A DNA stretch of 64,000 nucleotides from contig NZ_JALJVY010000001.1 of NCBI RefSeq assembly GCF_024168485.1, positions 248,001-312,000 on the forward strand, written 5' to 3'. Below are positions 53,777-62,616 of the stretch, one piece after another. Below the pieces are notes generated by a model. The model was given only the letters and a program-made list of their open reading frames with translations, had not been told where the DNA came from and did no database searches. The DNA comes from Sphingobium sp. OAS761. Its GTDB lineage: Bacteria; Pseudomonadota; Alphaproteobacteria; Sphingomonadales; Sphingomonadaceae. The translations under genes and the position numbers were made by a program. Position 1 is the first letter of the stretch, and every line of letters starts with the position of its first letter.

Positions 53777-55411
53777 ATGCCCCACCATACACCCCTGATC
53801 GGCACGATTGTCGCCGGTCTCGTCGTCGCCTTCATCATGGGATCGATCGCCCACCGGCTGAAGCTATCGCCGCTTGTCGGCTATCTTGTCGCCGGCATCC
53901 TCGTCGGCCCTTTCACCCCCGGCTTCGTCGCCGACGCTGGGCTGGCCAACGAACTGGCGGAGATCGGCGTCATCCTGCTGATGTTCGGCGTCGGCCTGCA
54001 TTTCTCGCTCAAGGACCTGCTTTCGGTCAAGAATATCGCCGTCCCCGGCGCCCTCGTCCAGATCGCCGCCGCCACGCTGATGGGCGTGGGTCTGGGGCAG
54101 TTGATGGGCTGGCCGCTGATGGGTGGCCTCGTCTTCGGCCTTGCCCTCTCCGTCGCAAGCACCGTCGTGCTGCTGCGCGCGCTTCAGGGGGCGGATCTCG
54201 TCGATACGCGGCGGGGGCGGATCGCGGTCGGCTGGCTGATCGTGGAAGATCTGGTGATGGTCCTCGCGCTCGTCCTGCTGCCCGCGCTCGCGGCGGTGAT
54301 GGACAATGCCGATGGCAGCGGCGCGTCGGCGCTGCTCGCGCCGCTGCTCGGCACCCTGCTCAAGGTCGTGGGCTTCGTCGTCGTCATGCTGGTGGTGGGC
54401 CGGCGCGTTATCCCCTGGGCCCTGCACTGGGTGGTGCATACCGGCTCGCGAGAGCTTTTCCGCCTCGCCGTGCTCGCGATCGCGCTCGGCGTCGCCTTCG
54501 GCGCGGCCTATGTCTTCGACGTCTCCTTCGCGCTCGGCGCCTTCTTCGCCGGGATGATCCTGGGCGAAACACCCTTGAGCCGCCGCGCGACCGAGGAGAC
54601 GCTGCCGCTTCGCGACGCCTTCGCCGTGCTCTTCTTCGTGTCGGTGGGGATGCTTTTCAATCCCGCCATCGTCGTCGAACAGCCGCTGCCGTTGCTGGCG
54701 ACGGTGCTCATCATCGTCATCGGCAAGTCGATCGCCGCCTGGGGCATCGTGCGCGCCTTTGGCCATCCCAATGTCACCGCGCTGACGATCGCGGCCAGCC
54801 TGGCCCAGATCGGCGAATTTTCCTTCATCCTCGCGTCGCTGGGCAGCGGGCTGGGGGTGTTGCCGGCGGACGCGCGGGACCTGATCCTGGCGGGCGCGAT
54901 GGTGTCCATCTTCCTCAACCCCATCCTCTTCTCGATGATCGTGCGCGACCACAGCAAGGATGAGGACGGACCCGACGCCGAGGTGGACGATGCGGACGGG
55001 CCGCGGATCGGCCATGTCATCCTGGTCGGCTATGGCCGCGTCGGCAAGCTGATCGCCACGCATCTGGTCGCGAAGGGGGTCCAGTTCGTTGTGATCGAAT
55101 CCAGCGGCGACCGGGTGGAGCAGGCGCAGGAGGATGGGCTGTCGGTCGTCCGGGGCACCGCGCTTGACGACCGGCATCTGCTCGCGGCGGGGATTTGCGA
55201 GGCGCGCCGGATGCTGATCGCGGTGCCGGAAGGCTATGAGGCAGGCGCGATCCACGAACATGCCCGCCACCTCAAGCCCGATCTGCACGTCATTGCCCGC
55301 GCCCACAGCGATGCTGAAGTCGCGCATCTGGAACGGCTGGGCGTGCCCGATGTCGTCATGGGCGAACGCGAACTCGCCGGGCGCATGCTCAATCTCTGCG
55401 GCGTGTCCTAA
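53777..55411 (+). CDS. CPA2-family cation:proton antiporter with RCK domain (YbaL/KefB-like)
   Basis: A 544-residue antiporter. About twelve hydrophobic segments include LSPLVGYLVAGILVGPFTPGF and IGVILLMFGVGLHFSLKDLL, and later SLAQIGEFSFILASLG, all CPA2 signatures. The cytoplasmic C-domain is an RCK/TrkA-N fold starting HVILVGYGRVGKLIATHLV, which binds a nucleotide and gates transport. Members exchange K+ or Na+ for protons; specificity is not clear. Start ATG 53777 was chosen because earlier in-frame sequence overlaps the small peptide gene. Confidence 0.92.
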   Translation: MPHHTPLIGTIVAGLVVAFIMGSIAHRLKLSPLVGYLVAGILVGPFTPGFVADAGLANELAEIGVILLMFGVGLHFSLKDLLSVKNIAVPGALVQIAAATLMGVGLGQLMGWPLMGGLVFGLALSVASTVVLLRALQGADLVDTRRGRIAVGWLIVEDLVMVLALVLLPALAAVMDNADGSGASALLAPLLGTLLKVVGFVVVMLVVGRRVIPWALHWVVHTGSRELFRLAVLAIALGVAFGAAYVFDVSFALGAFFAGMILGETPLSRRATEETLPLRDAFAVLFFVSVGMLFNPAIVVEQPLPLLATVLIIVIGKSIAAWGIVRAFGHPNVTALTIAASLAQIGEFSFILASLGSGLGVLPADARDLILAGAMVSIFLNPILFSMIVRDHSKDEDGPDAEVDDADGPRIGHVILVGYGRVGKLIATHLVAKGVQFVVIESSGDRVEQAQEDGLSVVRGTALDDRHLLAAGICEARRMLIAVPEGYEAGAIHEHARHLKPDLHVIARAHSDAEVAHLERLGVPDVVMGERELAGRMLNLCGVS

Positions 55412-55572
55412 TGGATCGATTTTGCCATGTGCATCCCCTGGCGGCTTGGCGGGGTCTGCGGATGTCAAAATCATGAAATCCAATATAATCAGATATTTCC
55501 GGTGGTTCGAAGTCATTCCGACATGCGAGCAAACCTTGGCCTCGAACGGTATCGAATGTCAGAATCGGAACA

Positions 55573-57111
55573 CTAGGTCAGCGCGTCCAGCACCCGCGCC
55601 GCCTGTTCGCGGATGGCGGCGCGGTCCTTTTCCGCCATTCCGGCCCAGTTGCGGTAGGGCATGGCGAGGCGCGGATTGCGTGCCAGCTTCTTCTCGTTAC
55701 GGGCCAGGAAATCCCAATAGAGGCTGTTGAACGGGCAGGCATCATCGCCCGTGCGCTGTTTCACGTCATAGCGGCACGTTCCGCAATAATCCGACATGCG
55801 GTTGATATAGGCGCCGCCCGACGCATAGGGTTTCGATCCCAGCAGGCCTCCGTCTGCGAACTGGCTCATGCCCAGCGTGTTGGGCAATTCGACCCATTCA
55901 TAGGCGTCGGCATAGACTTCCAGATACCAGACATGGACCTGATGCGGATCGATGCCCGCCAGCAGCGCGAAGTTGCCGGTGATCATCAGCCGCTGGATGT
56001 GATGGGCGTAGGCGTGGTCGATGGTCTGGCCTATGGCCTGCCGCAGGCAATGCATGTCTGTGTCGCCGGTCCAGTAGAAGCCGGGCAAGTCGCGGGTCGC
56101 GTTCAGCGCGTTGCGCCGCGCATAGTCCGGCCCTTCGTGCCAGTAGATGCCGCGCACATATTCGCGCCATCCGATGATCTGGCGGATGAAGCCCTCGGCG
56201 CAGTTGAGCGGCGCCTTGCCCGCCCGGTATCGCCGCTCCACCTCCTCGCACAGCGCCAGCGGGTCGAGCAGCCCGGCATTGATGTAGGGCGACAGGACCG
56301 AATGCCACAGGAACGGCTCGCCGGTCATCATCGCGTCCTGATAGTCGCCGAAGCGGGGCAGGGCCTCGTCCAGGAAGCGGCGTTGCTGCCGCATGGCCTC
56401 TTCGTGCGTGACCGCGAAATGGAAATGGCCGAGGCCGCCGATATGGTCGGCGAAGCGCTCCGCGACCATCTCCAGCACCTCCTGCGTCGTCGCGTCGGGC
56501 CGGAAACGGACAGGCTGCGGCATCAGCAGGTCGCGGGCAGGCGCGGGCTTGCGATTGTCCGCGTCGTAATTCCACTGACCGCCCTCCGGCCCGCCATCGG
56601 CGTTTAGCAGCAGCCCGGTCTTGCGTCGCATGTCGCGATAGAAATATTCCATCCGCAACTGCCGGCGCGCGGCCGCCCATGCGTCGAATTCCGCATGGGA
56701 ACACAGGAAACGGTCATCCTGGTGGATGGTGACGGGGATGGCGAAGCGATCCGACCAGCCGTCCAGCATGGCCTGCACCCGCCATTCGCCCGCTTCGGTG
56801 ACGTGGATCGCGCGGGGGCGGTGCCGGTCGACCGCGCGGGCGACTTCGCCTGTAAGGCTGCCGCTGTTCCCCGGATCGTCCAGCCGCACATAATCGACGT
56901 ACCAGCCCAGATCCCGCAGCCTGCGCGCATGATGCCGCATGGCCGAAAGGATGAAGGCGATCTTGGCCTTGTGATGCTTCACATAGGTCGTCTCGTCGGC
57001 GACCTCCATCATCAGGACGACGGCATCCTTTCGGTCGGACGCCCGCAGCGCGGCGATGTCGGGCGTCAGCTGATCGCCAAGAACGGGAATGAGCAAGGGG
57101 GCATCGGTCAT
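55573..57111 (-). CDS. FeS-type photolyase/cryptochrome (prokaryotic 6-4 class)
   Basis: A 512-residue member of the FeS-BCP class of photolyases, which repair UV (6-4) photoproducts using FAD and light. The N-terminal antenna domain starts PLLIPVLGDQLTPDIAAL. The C-terminal FAD domain includes GWREYVRGIYW, HHIQRLMITGNFALLAG, and PYASGGAYINRMSDYCGTC. The four cluster cysteines are Cys355, Cys443, Cys446 and Cys459, with the same spacing as in Agrobacterium PhrB. It precedes no repair partner; the DEAD helicase lies upstream on the same strand. Confidence 0.92.
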   Translation of the reverse strand: MTDAPLLIPVLGDQLTPDIAALRASDRKDAVVLMMEVADETTYVKHHKAKIAFILSAMRHHARRLRDLGWYVDYVRLDDPGNSGSLTGEVARAVDRHRPRAIHVTEAGEWRVQAMLDGWSDRFAIPVTIHQDDRFLCSHAEFDAWAAARRQLRMEYFYRDMRRKTGLLLNADGGPEGGQWNYDADNRKPAPARDLLMPQPVRFRPDATTQEVLEMVAERFADHIGGLGHFHFAVTHEEAMRQQRRFLDEALPRFGDYQDAMMTGEPFLWHSVLSPYINAGLLDPLALCEEVERRYRAGKAPLNCAEGFIRQIIGWREYVRGIYWHEGPDYARRNALNATRDLPGFYWTGDTDMHCLRQAIGQTIDHAYAHHIQRLMITGNFALLAGIDPHQVHVWYLEVYADAYEWVELPNTLGMSQFADGGLLGSKPYASGGAYINRMSDYCGTCRYDVKQRTGDDACPFNSLYWDFLARNEKKLARNPRLAMPYRNWAGMAEKDRAAIREQAARVLDALT

Positions 57112-57182
57112 CCGTCAGGAATGACCGATGCCCCCTTCCTATCCCAGCCTGTCCCAAGGGGTATGTCCGTCCCCCGCGACGC

Positions 57183-58916
57183 TCAGCCCCGGCCGCGAGG
57201 CGGCCCCTTGCGGGCGCCGCCGCCCTTGAACGGGCGGGGCGCGTAGCCACCCGGGCGCGGGCCGCGATCGTTGGGGCGGCCGCCTGCACGCTTGTGCTGG
57301 CGGGCTTCCTCGCGCGGGCTGCCGTCGACCGTCTCGAACGCCACGTCGGCGCCTTCGTCATTCGCTTCGCCGGTGCGCTTGAGCGCTGACATGAAGCGGC
57401 TGACGATCGCCTTGGGGATTTCGAACATCGTTTCGTTGGCGGCGATGCGGATGGCGCCGATGTCCTGGCGCGACACATGGCCCCGGCGGCAGATCAGCGG
57501 CAATATCCAGCGCGGATCGGCATTCTGGCGACGACCGATGTTCATGCGGAACCATTGCGTATCCTCGAATCCCGGGCGCGGCCCGTCCTGGCGCGGCGGC
57601 GCTTCGCTGCGGTCGAGCAACTCCTCCGGCGCGGGCAGGGCGGCACGGGCGCTTTTCACCAGCATCGCCGCGATTTCCTTGGCGCTTTTTTCCGCCAGCA
57701 ATTCGGCGCCCAGCGCCCAGTCGGCCTCGTCCAGTTCCGAGCGTTCCATCAGGCTGGCGCGCAGTCGGGCATTGTCCTGCTCCAGGATCGCCTCCCGGCT
57801 GGGCGGGGTGCCCCACTCGACCGGGATCTGCGCCCCACGCAACATCGATTCGACGCGGCGGCGGCGGGGATAGGGAACGATCAGCACGGCGGTTCCCTTG
57901 CGGCCCGCGCGGCCGGTGCGGCCCGACCGGTGCTGCATCGTTTCGGCGTCGCGCGGCAGTTCGACATGGACGACCAGGCTGAGCGAGGGCAGGTCGATGC
58001 CGCGCGCGGCGACGTCGGTCGCGACGCAGACCCGCGCGCGCTTGTCGCGCAGCGCCTGAAGCGCATGGTTGCGTTCATTCTGACTATGTTCGCCCGACAG
58101 CGCCACCGCCGCGAACCCGCGTTCGGTCAGGCTGGCGTGGAGATGGCGGACATTGTCGCGGGTGGCGCAGAACAGCATCGCCGTTTCCGCCTCGTGATAG
58201 CGCAGCAGGTTGACCACCGCATTCTCTATGTCCGACGGAGCGACCGTGACCGCCTGATAGCTGATGTCGCCATGACCGCGTTCCTCGCTCATGGTCGAGA
58301 TGCGCAGCGCATCCTTCTGGTAGCGCTTGGCCATCGCCACGATCGGTTTTGGCATGGTGGCGGAAAAGAGCAGCGTGCGCCGTTCCTGCGGCGCGCTGTC
58401 GAGGATCGCTTCCAGATCCTCGCGAAAGCCCATGTCGAGCATCTCGTCCGCTTCGTCCAGCACGGCGGTGCGCATGGCGGAAAGGTCCAGCGCGCCGCGC
58501 TCCAGATGGTCGCGCAGGCGGCCGGGCGTGCCGACGACGATATGGGCGCCATGGGAAAGGCTGCGGCGTTCCTTGGCGGCGTCCATGCCGCCCACACAGG
58601 TGGCGATGCGGGCGCGCGCCGCGCCATAGAGCCATTCCAGTTCGCGGCTGACCTGAAGCGCCAGTTCGCGCGTCGGCGCGATCACCAGCGCGAGCGGCAG
58701 GCCCGCGACCGGCAGCCGTTCGGCATCGCCCAGCAATTCGCCCGCCATGGCGAGCCCGAAGGCGACGGTCTTGCCCGAACCGGTCTGCGCGGACACCAGC
58801 AGGTCGCGTCCGTGCGCTTCCTGCTGCGTCACTTCCGACTGGACGGGGGTGAGCGCCTCATAGCCCTTGGCAGTCAGCGCCTGGGACAGGAGGGGAGAGA
58901 GAGTTTCAAAAGCCAT
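57183..58916 (-). CDS. DEAD-box ATP-dependent RNA helicase (DeaD-like)
   Basis: A 577-residue RNA helicase: Q motif LTPVQSEVTQQ, Walker A SAQTGSGKTVAFGLA, PTRELALQVSRE, GTPGRLRDHL, VLDEADEML (DEAD), SATMP, and the second RecA domain with TDVAARGIDLPSLSLVVHVELP and HRSGRTGRAGRKG. A DbpA-like RNA-binding domain (about 450-530, IGAIRIAANETMFEIPKAIVSRFM) and an Arg/Gly/Pro-rich basic tail follow. Start ATG 58916 was preferred; ATG 58931 is possible. It probably acts in ribosome assembly or cold adaptation. Confidence 0.93.
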   Translation of the reverse strand: MAFETLSPLLSQALTAKGYEALTPVQSEVTQQEAHGRDLLVSAQTGSGKTVAFGLAMAGELLGDAERLPVAGLPLALVIAPTRELALQVSRELEWLYGAARARIATCVGGMDAAKERRSLSHGAHIVVGTPGRLRDHLERGALDLSAMRTAVLDEADEMLDMGFREDLEAILDSAPQERRTLLFSATMPKPIVAMAKRYQKDALRISTMSEERGHGDISYQAVTVAPSDIENAVVNLLRYHEAETAMLFCATRDNVRHLHASLTERGFAAVALSGEHSQNERNHALQALRDKRARVCVATDVAARGIDLPSLSLVVHVELPRDAETMQHRSGRTGRAGRKGTAVLIVPYPRRRRVESMLRGAQIPVEWGTPPSREAILEQDNARLRASLMERSELDEADWALGAELLAEKSAKEIAAMLVKSARAALPAPEELLDRSEAPPRQDGPRPGFEDTQWFRMNIGRRQNADPRWILPLICRRGHVSRQDIGAIRIAANETMFEIPKAIVSRFMSALKRTGEANDEGADVAFETVDGSPREEARQHKRAGGRPNDRGPRPGGYAPRPFKGGGARKGPPRGRG

Positions 58917-59092
58917 TTTATTGTTTTCCATCGGTAAAAGCGACCCGCCTTCGTCCGACGGATACAAACGACCAGCCAAGGCGCCCATGGGATGCGGGTG
59001 CCCCGGGGCGACGGTCCTGCGCCCCGTTTTTCCTGCTCCCGCCATCGGCGGGAGCGTGGCATCGGCTCACGATAAGCCATGCCGCAAACAAG

Positions 59093-59131
59093 AAAGCCTC
59101 CTTCCCGCGTTCCCGAGGAAGGAGGCTTTCC
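59093..59131 (-). terminator. Terminator hairpin after rplA
   Basis: Perfect 14-base arms (59093-59106 and 59118-59131) with an 11-base loop lie 21 bases after the rplA stop, on its 3' side. It marks the end of the secE-nusG-rplK-rplA unit. The stem is A/T-rich at its base, which fits intrinsic termination. Confidence 0.8.
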
Positions 59132-59151
59132 TATCGCTTATACAGCAAGGA

Positions 59152-59850
59152 TCAGACGCTGGCGACTTCCGCCACGTCGACCTTAACGCCCGGGCCCATC
59201 GAGGACGACAGAGCGATCTTGCGGACATATTTACCCTTCGAACCCGACGGCTTCGCCTTGACGATGGCGTCGACGAAGGCGTCGAAATTCTTGCGCAGAT
59301 CGTCGGCGGAGAAGCTCGCCTTGCCGAGGCCCGCATGAATGATGCCGGCCTTTTCGACGCGGAATTCGATCTGGCCACCCTTGGCGGCCTTCACGGCTTC
59401 GGCCACGTTCGGCGTCACGGTGCCCAGCTTCGGGTTCGGCATCAGGCCCTTGGGACCAAGCACCTTGCCGAGGCGGCCGACCAGGCCCATCATGTCCGGC
59501 GTCGCGATCACGCGCTGGAAGTCGATATTGCCGGCCTGGATCGATTCGAGCAGGTCTTCGGCGCCCACGACGTCGGCACCTGCATCCAGAGCGGCCTGCG
59601 CCTTGTCGTTGCGGGCGAACACGGCGACGCGGACGTCCTTGCCGGTGCCGGCGGGCAGGGTTACGACGCCGCGGACCATCTGGTCGGCGTGACGCGGGTC
59701 AACGCCCAGGTTGATGGCGATTTCGACGCTTTCGTCGAACTTTGCGGTCGCGTGGGTCTTGATCAGGCCCAGCGCCTCATCAACGCCGTGCAGCTTTTCG
59801 CGGTCGACCGCGGTGGCGAGAGCCTTCGCCTTCTTCGTCAGCTTTGCCAT
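59152..59850 (-). CDS. rplA: 50S ribosomal protein L1
   Basis: L1 forms the L1 stalk at the E site and represses its own mRNA. The 232-residue protein starts [19 protein letters not shown] and contains [31 protein letters not shown], the family signature, and ends with [14 protein letters not shown]. It follows rplK by four bases. rplJ, rplL and rpoBC do not follow; a terminator and a helicase gene are there instead. Confidence 0.97.
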   Translation of the reverse strand: MAKLTKKAKALATAVDREKLHGVDEALGLIKTHATAKFDESVEIAINLGVDPRHADQMVRGVVTLPAGTGKDVRVAVFARNDKAQAALDAGADVVGAEDLLESIQAGNIDFQRVIATPDMMGLVGRLGKVLGPKGLMPNPKLGTVTPNVAEAVKAAKGGQIEFRVEKAGIIHAGLGKASFSADDLRKNFDAFVDAIVKAKPSGSKGKYVRKIALSSSMGPGVKVDVAEVASV

Positions 59851-59854
59851 GGTC

Positions 59855-60286
59855 TTAGCCCTCCACCACTTCGAGGCCCATCGCGCGAGCGGAGCCTTCG
59901 ATGATCTTCGTTGCAGCGTCGATGTCGTTCGCGTTGAGGTCAGGCATCTTGACCTGCGCGATTTCAGCGAGCTGCGAGCGCTTGATCTTGCCGGCGGTCA
60001 CCTTGCCCGGTTCCTTCGAACCCGACTTCAGGTTGGCGGCCTTCTTGATCAGGTAGGTGGCAGGCGGCATCTTCGTGATGAAGGTGAAGCTGCGGTCCGC
60101 ATAGACGGTGATGACGGTGGGCAGCGGCGTGCCCTTGTCCATCTTTTCCGTGGAGGCGTTGAACGCCTTGCAGAATTCCATGATGTTCACGCCGCGCTGA
60201 CCCAGGGCAGGGCCGATCGGCGGCGAGGGGTTGGCGGCTCCGGCGGGCACCTGGAGCTTGATATAGCCCGTAATCTTCTTGGCCAT
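59855..60286 (-). CDS. rplK: 50S ribosomal protein L11
   Basis: L11 shapes the GTPase-associated centre of the 50S subunit. The 143-residue protein starts [20 protein letters not shown] and has [22 protein letters not shown] and [27 protein letters not shown] 60286 fits the family start; an upstream in-frame ATG at 60292 is two codons earlier. It is co-directional with rplA and separated from nusG by a repeat-bearing gap of 189 bases. Confidence 0.97.
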   Translation of the reverse strand: MAKKITGYIKLQVPAGAANPSPPIGPALGQRGVNIMEFCKAFNASTEKMDKGTPLPTVITVYADRSFTFITKMPPATYLIKKAANLKSGSKEPGKVTAGKIKRSQLAEIAQVKMPDLNANDIDAATKIIEGSARAMGLEVVEG

Positions 60287-60389
60287 TGTCACTCACTCTG
60301 TTGCTGGGCGTGCCCGTAGGCCCGCCCGGTTCAAGTTTAGCGGTTCATGCAGCGGACTTAAAATCCGCCTCCCGCACTTTCCCTTCATT

Positions 60390-60469
60390 GTCATCCCAGC
60401 GAAAGCTGGGATCTCAGGGCGCCGGGGGAGCGATCTGAGGCACGAGACCCCAGCCTTCGCTGGGGTGAC
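60390..60469. repeat. Paired inverted REP-like element between nusG and rplK
   Basis: Two 26-base units in opposite orientation (60390-60415 and 60444-60469) each fold into a perfect eight-base hairpin: ATCCCAGC-GAAA-GCTGGGAT and ACCCCAGC-CTTC-GCTGGGGT. Compared in the same orientation they differ at only three positions, two of which are compensatory within the stem. This is the architecture of a bacterial interspersed mosaic or REP pair. Confidence 0.8.
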
Positions 60470-60475
60470 GCGCAA

Positions 60476-61012
60476 CTATTTCGACAGTTCGACCTGTTCG
60501 AAATCCAGTTCGACCGGGGTGGCGCGGCCGAAGATCGACACCGACACCTTGACCCGGTTCTTTTCGAAATCCAGTTCCTCGACCACGCCGTTGAAGCTGG
60601 CGAAGGGACCGTCCAGCACCTTGACGCTGTCGCCGATCTCGTAATCGACGCTGATCTTGTGCTTGGGTGCGGCCTCCGCTTCCTTCTGCGCGCCGAAATA
60701 GCGGGCAGCGTCCGCTTCGCTGATCGCCTGCGGCTTGCCGCTTGATCCCAGGAAGCCGGTAACCTTGGGCGTGTTCTTGACGAGGTGGTAGATGTCGTCG
60801 TTCATCGCCAGCTTGGCCAGGACATAGCCGGGCATGAACTTGCGTTCGACCTGCACCTTCTTGCCGCGCTTCACCTCGGTCACGGTTTCGGTGGGCACCT
60901 CGACCTGCTCGACCAGCTGGGACAGGCCCATGCGCTCGGCTTCGGCGAGGATCGATTCCTTCACCTTGTTCTCAAAGCCCGAATAGGCGTGGATGATGTA
61001 CCAGCGCGCCAT
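60476..61012 (-). CDS. nusG: Transcription termination/antitermination protein NusG
   Basis: NusG binds RNA polymerase and links it to Rho or the ribosome. The 178-residue protein starts ARWYIIHAYSGFENKVKESI and has FMPGYVLAKLAMND, the NGN domain core, and a C-terminal KOW domain (GDSVKVLDGPFASFNGVVEELD). It lies 35 bases after secE in the standard secE-nusG-rplK-rplA order. Confidence 0.97.
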   Translation of the reverse strand: MARWYIIHAYSGFENKVKESILAEAERMGLSQLVEQVEVPTETVTEVKRGKKVQVERKFMPGYVLAKLAMNDDIYHLVKNTPKVTGFLGSSGKPQAISEADAARYFGAQKEAEAAPKHKISVDYEIGDSVKVLDGPFASFNGVVEELDFEKNRVKVSVSIFGRATPVELDFEQVELSK

Positions 61013-61047
61013 GTTACCGTTTCAAACTCCTGTTCAGAGCGTTTCGC

Positions 61048-61251
61048 TCAGCGTCCCGTCGCAAAGCCCAGCAGCCACTGGACGATCGCGCCGAAGAAGG
61101 TGTCGATCCCGAAGAAGAAGAGGCCGAGCAGCGTCGTCATGATCACGACCATCACGCCGGTCATCACTGTTTCGCGACCGGTCGGCCAAACGATCTTCTT
61201 CGCTTCGGTCTGCACCTGATTGACGAATTCGCCGGGGGTAACCTTCGCCAT
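61048..61251 (-). CDS. secE: Preprotein translocase subunit SecE
   Basis: A 67-residue SecE, the small essential subunit of the SecYEG translocon. It shows the amphipathic segment VNQVQTEAKKIVWPTGRET, the family hallmark, followed by one transmembrane helix (about residues 30-55, GVMVVIMTTLLGLFFFGIDT). The short single-TM form is normal outside enterics. It is flanked by tRNA-Trp and nusG, as in most proteobacteria. Confidence 0.95.
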   Translation of the reverse strand: MAKVTPGEFVNQVQTEAKKIVWPTGRETVMTGVMVVIMTTLLGLFFFGIDTFFGAIVQWLLGFATGR

Positions 61252-61421
61252 CGCCTGCCTTCTTCAAACCTTCGTACCAACGCCAATTCGCGAAGCAACA
61301 GTCCGCCCTCCCGATCCTGCCATTCGGCATCCGGGGGATGCGGCCGCATGCTTCGCGACACATGTTCGCCGGCGCACCTAGCCGCGAAGCCCCGAAAAAT
61401 CAAGGTTCCACGGCAGGATAT

Positions 61422-61497
61422 TGGCAGGAGTGGAGGGACTCGAACCCCCGGCATTCGGTTTTGGAGACCGACGCTCTACCAGCTGAGCTACACTCCT
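61422..61497 (-). tRNA. tRNA-Trp (anticodon CCA)
   Basis: A 76-base cloverleaf on the minus strand: acceptor AGGAGTG pairs with CACTCCT, then D-arm GCTC-AGCTGGTA-GAGC. The anticodon stem has TCGGT and ACCGA around CTCCAAA (anticodon CCA), and the T-arm is GGGGG-TTCGAGT-CCCTC, with a discriminator G and encoded CCA end. Its location upstream of secE is the conserved position of tRNA-Trp. Confidence 0.97.
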
Positions 61498-61550
61498 GTA
61501 CCGGCGAAGGCGTGCCCTTTAGCGTGGCCCGTGTGGCAGGGCAAGCGCGT

Positions 61551-62471
61551 TTATGCGGCGACGGCGTGCGGATCGGCGACGCTGGTGTCGACGCTGGTCT
61601 GCCGTTCCGCCTCCGCGTTCACCTGGGCGCCGATCAGCACGACATAGGCGGACACGAACAGCCAAAGCTGCAAAACGACCACCGCGCCGAGAGATCCGTA
61701 GGTCTCGTTATAATTGCCGAAGCGCGAGACATAGAAGGAGACGCCCAGCGTCGCGAGCAGCCAGAAAAGGGTCGCGGTCACCGACCCTATCGTCAGCCAT
61801 TGCCATCGCGCACGGCGCCGGTGCGGACCGAAACGGTAGATCAGCGCGAAGATGGCGCTGGCGAGCAGCCCGGCGCAGATCCAGGTCGCCGCCTTGATGA
61901 CGAACAGGACGCCGGGGCCCCATCCGGTGAGCAATGTCTGGACCAGGCCGATGATCGTGGCGGTCACGACGCCCGATACGACCACCAGCACGGCAGAGAA
62001 GGTGATGCCCATCGATACGCGGTAGAAGGCGATGATGCCGCGCGATTCCCGCGAGGCGTAGACGATATTGAGCGCCTCCATGATCGCGGAGGCGGCGCGG
62101 GTGGCGCCGTAGATGGCCAGGCCCAGCGCCAGTACGAGGCCAAGCCCGGTCGTGCCCTTCGCGGCGGATACCACGCCGATGAGCTGGTCGTTGATAAGCC
62201 GGGCGGCATCGGCGGGCACCACCGTGATGATGGCGGCCATGTGCCGCTGCACCAGGGCGGGGTCGCCGATCAGGCCGTAGGTCAGCACCACGGCGGCCAG
62301 CAGCGGCGCGATCGACAGGAAAGCATAATAAGCGACGCCCGCGGACAACAGGCCCAGATGATTGGCGGACATGCCGACATGGACGCGCTTCAATATCTCC
62401 CACCAGGCGCGCGGCGGTATCTTCCACGGCGCATCGACATGCACCTGCTGCGCTACCGGCTGCTTCATCAT
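61551..62471 (-). CDS. YihY/virulence factor BrkB-family membrane protein
   Basis: A 306-residue inner-membrane protein with about six hydrophobic segments. Family motifs are LLSAGVAYYAFLSIAPLLAAVVL near the N-terminus, GVVSAAKGTTGLGLVLALGLAIYGATRA, and the YGSLGAVVVLQLWLFVSAYVVLIGAQVNAE region at the C-terminus. The family was once called RNase BN by error; its true function is unknown. The start may be ATG 62471, 62468 or 62507. It lies between tRNA-Trp and pyrC'. Confidence 0.87.
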   Translation of the reverse strand: MMKQPVAQQVHVDAPWKIPPRAWWEILKRVHVGMSANHLGLLSAGVAYYAFLSIAPLLAAVVLTYGLIGDPALVQRHMAAIITVVPADAARLINDQLIGVVSAAKGTTGLGLVLALGLAIYGATRAASAIMEALNIVYASRESRGIIAFYRVSMGITFSAVLVVVSGVVTATIIGLVQTLLTGWGPGVLFVIKAATWICAGLLASAIFALIYRFGPHRRRARWQWLTIGSVTATLFWLLATLGVSFYVSRFGNYNETYGSLGAVVVLQLWLFVSAYVVLIGAQVNAEAERQTSVDTSVADPHAVAA

Positions 62472-62616
62472 GGTCCCCTGATTGCCCTGAACAAAAGGCA
62501 AGCGCATGAGTGCGGGACGGGTTCCGAAAAAGACGTCGCGTGCCTAGCGGCCGGGATAGGCTTCGCAGGCCGGGACGGGCGACTTCCGTTCCGCGCGTGG
62601 ACGGTCGATCACATGG

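Noticed and set aside
55412..55572. AT-rich patch between the antiporter and the photolyase genes
   Set aside because: It lies between two convergent genes and shows no clear hairpin or promoter; it may simply be intergenic.
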